A stretch of 64,000 nt of DNA from Phycisphaeraceae bacterium (GTDB taxonomy: Bacteria; Planctomycetota; Phycisphaerae; Phycisphaerales; Phycisphaeraceae): the NCBI GenBank assembly GCA_020851735.1, contig JADZCD010000034.1, forward strand, positions 62,001 to 126,000. Direction: 5' to 3'. The notes beneath the pieces are model-generated. The model was not told where the DNA came from and ran no database searches. It was given only the letters and a program-made list of their open reading frames with translations. The translations under genes and the position numbers were made by a program. This document shows positions 59,847 through 64,000 of this stretch, one piece after another. How positions within the stretch are numbered: the first letter of the stretch is position 1; each line of letters starts with the position of its first letter.

Positions 59847-60320
59847 GTTGAGATTCCCAGAAAAAAGGGCTTTTGAACTCCCCGCCGCCGCCAATTTCCC
59901 CTCGCTGGTCGTCCTCCTGACTTCCCTCTGCCGACGTCGACGAATGATATCAGAACCTTGCTCCCCCGTGTCCGATCCCAACCTTGCCGATGGTCCTTCC
60001 CCACACACCCGCAAAAACCCCAGCGAAGAAATCCCCGGACATCTCCTCGTTTGGCGGGCGGGCCGAAGGCCCCCTCCCCGCTTCGTCCCCGCCCCCCACC
60101 CCTCTCCATAGCCGCGGGCGGAAGCCCGCCGGTTAGTCCCCCGTCCACCGCGCGACTCCAATCCCCTCCTCCCCTCTCCCCTCTCTACTTTCTCCTCTCT
60201 ACTCTCTCCTTTCTGTTCTCCTCCCTCCCCCCCCCAAAAAAAACGGGCGGCCGAAGCCGCCCGTAGAAGTCACGCTTTATCCAATATCCCCCGCAGCTTC
60301 CGCCGCGGGCTTCCCACCGC
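59847..60320. other. intergenic region: leader of the FG-GAP gene, polypyrimidine tract, terminator
   Basis: About 470 bases between the stop of the repeat adhesin gene and the FG-GAP gene. The part near 60163-60235 is a long polypyrimidine tract on + (for example CTCTCTACTTTCTCCTCTCT), and the end holds a rho-independent terminator (separate entry). No gene seen. Confidence 0.45.
60236..60264 (-). terminator. rho-independent terminator of the repeat adhesin gene
   Basis: Minus strand: 9-bp stem ACGGGCGGC, tetraloop TTCG, GCCGCCCGT, followed by seven more T. It starts about 55 bases after the stop of the choice-of-anchor-D gene. The UUCG-type loop and T-run make it one of the clearest terminators in the window. 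Confidence 0.9.
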
Positions 60321-63300
60321 TTAGACCAATCCTGTGCCGTCGACGGTGAAGGTATAGGGCGAGGTGGACGGGTCGTCCGTGACGATGGTCACCGTGGCCG
60401 TCCGCAAGCCCGTCGCGGTCGGGTCAAAGGTAACGGTAAACGTCGTCGCGCCGCCTTCCGCAACCACCACGGCGTCAGGCTGATCGCTGACCGTGAAGTC
60501 GCCCGCATGGGTTCCGGTGATGGTCACGCTGGTGATGTTCAAATCAGCCAGACCGCTGTTGATGATGGCGAACGTGCCGACAAACGTCTCCTCCCCGCTG
60601 ACGCTGGCGGCCACAAATCGCGTGCCGTCCTCGAATCGCGGGGTGGCGTCGCCATCGGTAATCTCGAATTCCGGCTCGCCCGGCGTCACCTGATCCCTAC
60701 CCGTCACCACCATCTTGGGCAGTTCCGCGCCCGTGCCGGTGATGTCAAACACATAGGGATTCTCGTCCGTATCGTCGTTGGCGATGGTGATCGTCGCGTG
60801 GTGCGCACCCAACCCCGACGGCGTAAACGTCACTTCAAAGGTCGCCGTGCCCGCCGCCGCCACCGTATCGGCCGGCAGCACCGTCACCACAAAGTCAGCT
60901 GCGTTCACGCCGCTTACCTCCACCACCGGCGTGCCGGTGAGGTTAAGCGCGTCCCCACCGGTGTTGGCGATGGTGAACGTCCGGGTCACCGAACTGCCGC
61001 CCTCGGCCTCGGCGCCAATGCCCGCCGTGCCGAAGTCCGTGTGATCATCAGCGCTCGGTGCATCGTCGCCGTTGACGATCGATGCGCCATTGCCCTGCAC
61101 ATCCATCTCCGGCACATCCGAACCGTAGCCGGTGATCGCGAAAGTGTAAGGCGAAGTCGAGGTGTCGTCGCTGGTGATGCTCACCGTCGCCGTCCGTATG
61201 CCGACCGCGGTCGGGTCAAACGTTACGGTGAACGTCGTGGTACCGTCATCGGCTGGCACAAACGTGCCCGGCTGCGCGGTAACCGTGAAGTCCGCCGCGT
61301 GCGCCCCCGTGATCGACACCGTGCCGATCGACAGATAGTTCAGGCCGGTGTTGGTGATCGTGAAGGTCCGGGTCACGGTCTGATCCAGCACCGTGCTGGC
61401 CGTCCCGAAGTCCGTGCCATCGTCTTCCGTCGGGGCAACGTCCCCGTCCGAAATCACCTCGTCATCCGTGCCCGACACCACCATCTTCGGCAGCTCCGCC
61501 CCCGTGCCGCTGATGGCAAAGTTGTAGGGGTTCTCGTCGCTGTCGTCGCTGGCGATGCTGATCGTCGCCGTCCGCGTGCCCAGAGCCCCGGGCGTGAACG
61601 TCACCTGGAACGTCGTCGTGCCCGCCGCCGCCACGGAATCGGCCGGCAGCACCGTCACCTCAAAGTCATCCGCGTTGGCGCCACCGATCTCCACCAGCGG
61701 CGTGCCCGTCAGATTCAATTCCGCCACGCCGGTGTTCTGGATGGTGAACGTCCGCACGATCGAACTGAGACCTTCGTCCTCATTGGCGCCATAGCCGGCC
61801 GTGCCGAAGTTGGTGTGGTCGCTGGTGCTCGGCGTCACGTCGCCGTCGGCGATCGACGCCCCGTTGCCCTGCACGTTGATCTCCGGCACGTTGTCAATGC
61901 CCGTGCCCGTGATGTGGAAGTCGTAGGGATTCTCGTTGCTGTCGTCATTGGCGATGTTGATGGTCGCAAAACGCATGCCCGCGACCGTGGGATCGAACTC
62001 CACCGTGAACGTCGTGCTGTCGCCCGCCGCCACCGTGGCGTCCGGGGCGTCCGTCACCGTGAATTCCGCCGCCGCCGTGCCTGTGAAGGTGATGGCGCCC
62101 ACGGTCAGGGCCGACGTTCCCGTGTTCTGAATCGTGAACGTTCGGCTCGCCGTCCCGCCTTCCACCAGCACGCTCGAGGAGAAGTGCGTGTGGTCCGCCA
62201 GCGTGGACCCCGCGTCACCGTCCACGATCGTCACGCTGTTGCCCTGCACGTTGATCTCCGGCGCTTCCGTGCCCGTGCCCTTGATCGCGAAGGTGAACGT
62301 CCCTTCCGCGTCCGGATCATCGCTGGTCACCGTCACCGTCGCGTTCTTCACGCCCACGCTCGTCGGGTCGAAGCGAATCTGGAAGAATGAATATCCGCCC
62401 GCCGCCACCGTGGCCGACGGCATTGTCACCACCGTGAACTGATCCGCGTCATCGCCGCTGAGCGCCACCTTGTCGCCCGACAGCGTCAGCACGTGGTCGC
62501 CCGCGTTGCCGATGATGAACGTCCGCGTCACCGCGGCGCCCGTGGTCGCGTCCGTGCTGCCGAAATCGGTGTAGTTGGTCGTCGTGGCCGTCGCCGCCCC
62601 GTCCACGATGCTCACGCCGTTGCCCTGCACGTCAATGTCCCGGACATAACCCGTGCCGGAGATGTTGAAGTTGTAGGGCCCTTCGTTCGGATCGTTGTTG
62701 GCGATCGTCACCGTGGCCGTCCGCAGTCCCGTCGCCGAGGGGTTGAAGGTGATCTGGAACACCGAGCTGGTGCCCACGCCCACGCTGCTCACCGGCATCT
62801 GCGTGACGGTGAAGTCCGCCGCATGCGTCCCGCTCAGCGCCACCTTCGTGGCTCCCGTCAGGTTCAGCGGCAGCGAGCCGAGGTTCTCGATCACGAACTG
62901 ATGGGCCACCGTGCCGCCGGTCACGTCCGTCTCGCCGAAGCTCGTGCCGTCGCCGGCCGCGGGCGTCGCGTCGCCGTCGGTGATTGTCACCGAGCCGTCG
63001 CCGCCCCGCACGTCCATCTCCGCCGCCGTGACGCCCGTGCCCTTGATGCTGAAGTTGTAGGGATTTTCGTTCGGGTCGCTGTTGGCGATCGAAAGCGTCG
63101 CGTTGCGCACGCCGGCCGCCGACGGATTGAATTCCACCGTAAACGTGGTGCTGCCACCCGCGGCGATCTCGTCCGCGACCGGCTGCGTCACGGTGAAGTC
63201 CGCCGCGTTCGCCCCGCCCTTGGCCACGATCGGCGTGTCCGAGAGCCTCAGCGTCGCCGTGCCCGTGTTGTAGATGGTGAACGTCCGCGTCACCGTGCCG

Positions 63301-64000
63301 CTGTTGAGCTCGGTATTGCCGAAGTCCGTGTGGTCCGCCGCCGACGCCGTCGCGTCGCCGTCCACGATCGACACGTTGTTGCCCTTGATGTCGATCTCCG
63401 GCAGCACGCCCGTGCCCTTGATGTTGAAGTTGTAGGGCCCTTCATTGCTGTCGTTATTGGCGATGTTGATCACCGCGTTCCGCACGCCCACCGCCGACGG
63501 TTCGAACGTGACCACAAACGTCAGGTCGTCGCCGCCGCTGGCAATCGAGGCCGCCGAGGGCTGCGTCGTAACCGTGAAGTCCGCCGCGTTCGCCCCCGTG
63601 ACCGTCACCCGCGGCGTGCCCGTCAGATTCAGCGCCGTCGATCCCGTGTTCTTGATCGTAAAGGTCATCTCTTGCGTGTGCCCGTTGGCCAGCACCGTGC
63701 CGAAGTCCGTGTCGTCCGCCACGCTGGGCGTGATGTCCCCGTCGGCGATCGACGCGCCGTTGCCCTGCACGTCGATCTCCGGCGTCTCCAGGCCCGTGCC
63801 CTTGACGGCAAAATCGTAGGCCATCTTGTCGCCCAGCACGTTGATCATGGCCACCGTCAACGTCGCATTGCGCACCCCCACCGCCGTGGGTTCAAACCGC
63901 ACCACGAACGTGGCGCTGCCGCCCACCGCGATGGTGTCCGTGGCCGGCTGCGTGAGCACCGTGAAATCAGCCGCCGCGACGCCGCCCACCGTCACCCGGT
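60321..64000 (-). CDS. choice-of-anchor-D repeat protein, C-terminal part (5' end outside window)
   Basis: At least 1226 residues visible; the frame continues beyond the window. Nine complete and one partial immunoglobulin-like repeat of about 115-125 residues. Each has a header of the PEIDVQGNGASIADGD type, a DHTDFG segment, then TRTFTIxNTGxxxLNLTGTP, GANAADFTVT, TTFxVxFxPxAxGxRxATxx and NDDxNENPYxFxIxGTG. Choice-of-anchor-D domains occur in large secreted or surface proteins, usually with varied C-terminal anchors. Here the chain ends directly after the last repeat (FTVDGTGLV) with no PEP-CTERM, membrane helix or sortase motif visible. Likely an adhesin or structural surface protein. Confidence 0.88.
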   Translation of the reverse strand, partial: RVTVGGVAAADFTVLTQPATDTIAVGGSATFVVRFEPTAVGVRNATLTVAMINVLGDKMAYDFAVKGTGLETPEIDVQGNGASIADGDITPSVADDTDFGTVLANGHTQEMTFTIKNTGSTALNLTGTPRVTVTGANAADFTVTTQPSAASIASGGDDLTFVVTFEPSAVGVRNAVINIANNDSNEGPYNFNIKGTGVLPEIDIKGNNVSIVDGDATASAADHTDFGNTELNSGTVTRTFTIYNTGTATLRLSDTPIVAKGGANAADFTVTQPVADEIAAGGSTTFTVEFNPSAAGVRNATLSIANSDPNENPYNFSIKGTGVTAAEMDVRGGDGSVTITDGDATPAAGDGTSFGETDVTGGTVAHQFVIENLGSLPLNLTGATKVALSGTHAADFTVTQMPVSSVGVGTSSVFQITFNPSATGLRTATVTIANNDPNEGPYNFNISGTGYVRDIDVQGNGVSIVDGAATATTTNYTDFGSTDATTGAAVTRTFIIGNAGDHVLTLSGDKVALSGDDADQFTVVTMPSATVAAGGYSFFQIRFDPTSVGVKNATVTVTSDDPDAEGTFTFAIKGTGTEAPEINVQGNSVTIVDGDAGSTLADHTHFSSSVLVEGGTASRTFTIQNTGTSALTVGAITFTGTAAAEFTVTDAPDATVAAGDSTTFTVEFDPTVAGMRFATINIANDDSNENPYDFHITGTGIDNVPEINVQGNGASIADGDVTPSTSDHTNFGTAGYGANEDEGLSSIVRTFTIQNTGVAELNLTGTPLVEIGGANADDFEVTVLPADSVAAAGTTTFQVTFTPGALGTRTATISIASDDSDENPYNFAISGTGAELPKMVVSGTDDEVISDGDVAPTEDDGTDFGTASTVLDQTVTRTFTITNTGLNYLSIGTVSITGAHAADFTVTAQPGTFVPADDGTTTFTVTFDPTAVGIRTATVSITSDDTSTSPYTFAITGYGSDVPEMDVQGNGASIVNGDDAPSADDHTDFGTAGIGAEAEGGSSVTRTFTIANTGGDALNLTGTPVVEVSGVNAADFVVTVLPADTVAAAGTATFEVTFTPSGLGAHHATITIANDDTDENPYVFDITGTGAELPKMVVTGRDQVTPGEPEFEITDGDATPRFEDGTRFVAASVSGEETFVGTFAIINSGLADLNITSVTITGTHAGDFTVSDQPDAVVVAEGGATTFTVTFDPTATGLRTATVTIVTDDPSTSPYTFTVDGTGLV

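Noticed and set aside
59847-60161. Upstream extension of the FG-GAP protein (105 codons)
   Set aside because: Low-complexity Gly/Arg-rich, no start signal; GTG 59846 gives a proper signal peptide.
60507-62390. 627-codon open frame on + opposite the choice-of-anchor-D gene
   Set aside because: Arg/His-rich antisense shadow of the repeat protein; its own periodicity only mirrors the repeats.
60321-64000. CRISPR-like or tandem DNA repeat array
   Set aside because: The periodicity is about 350 bases, diverged at DNA level and explained by protein repeats; there are no short spacers.

Overview
The window looks like a GC-rich chromosome segment from a planctomycete, probably of the Phycisphaerae type. 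This is inferred from gene content: PEP-CTERM and dockerin-like tails on exported proteins, an alternative complex III plus caa3 oxidase cluster, a Gfo/Idh-rich sugar cluster, and a planctomycete-style tyrosine integrase. No rRNA or other taxonomic marker is present, so the assignment is tentative.

Layout. 1-8.7 kb: the 3' part of uvrB, a duplicated two-domain esterase, an MFS/spermidine-synthase-like/TPR fusion, and an SPFH (band 7) membrane protein followed by a 56-residue ribbon-helix-helix protein. 9-16.3 kb: a giant pentapeptide-repeat protein, a C45-type Ntn hydrolase, a PEP-CTERM surface protein and a GIY-YIG protein. 16.37-23.28 kb: a compact 6.9 kb integrative element inserted in the 3' end of the tmRNA gene (ssrA), with all genes on the + strand. 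It has a terS-like gene, small unknown genes, two excisionase-like HTH proteins, a TOPRIM/AAA primase-helicase, an iteron cluster, an XRE repressor with a leaderless promoter, and an integrase whose reading frame runs through the att site. ssrA (minus) follows directly. 23.8-26 kb: an M32 carboxypeptidase and a Fur-family regulator. 26-36.4 kb: a minus-strand catabolic cluster (kinase, isomerase, amidohydrolase, two Gfo/Idh oxidoreductases, class III aminotransferase, DhnA-type aldolase, DeoR regulator), with a divergent TIM-barrel-like protein at 36.6 kb. 38.8-53.7 kb: a long minus-strand respiratory operon, actABCDEF, a small membrane protein, SCO1, coxB, an A2-type ctaD, ctaE, ctaF and a second subunit III-like gene. 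54-60 kb: three exported proteins in a minus-strand operon. 60.3-64 kb: an adhesin-like array of choice-of-anchor-D repeats, cut by the window end.

Two things stand out. First, the ssrA element resembles a phage-satellite (PICI-like) module. In the integrated state the integrase ends in four host-encoded residues. In the circular form the same frame would continue through att into a 60-codon segment now stranded at the left end, and that segment overlaps the terS start. Excision would therefore both rebuild a longer integrase and connect the cargo genes to the integrase/repressor promoter. Second, a GC-rich dispersed repeat family, made of two hairpin modules and a short CCCCCGGAAGT-type unit, recurs in intergenic DNA and also inside conserved genes (esterase linker, Fur tail, CoxB tail, ActB, the serine protease, the FG-GAP protein). 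There it stays in frame and repeatedly encodes the same peptide motifs.

All calls are from reading the sequence. No database search or computation beyond inspection was possible.
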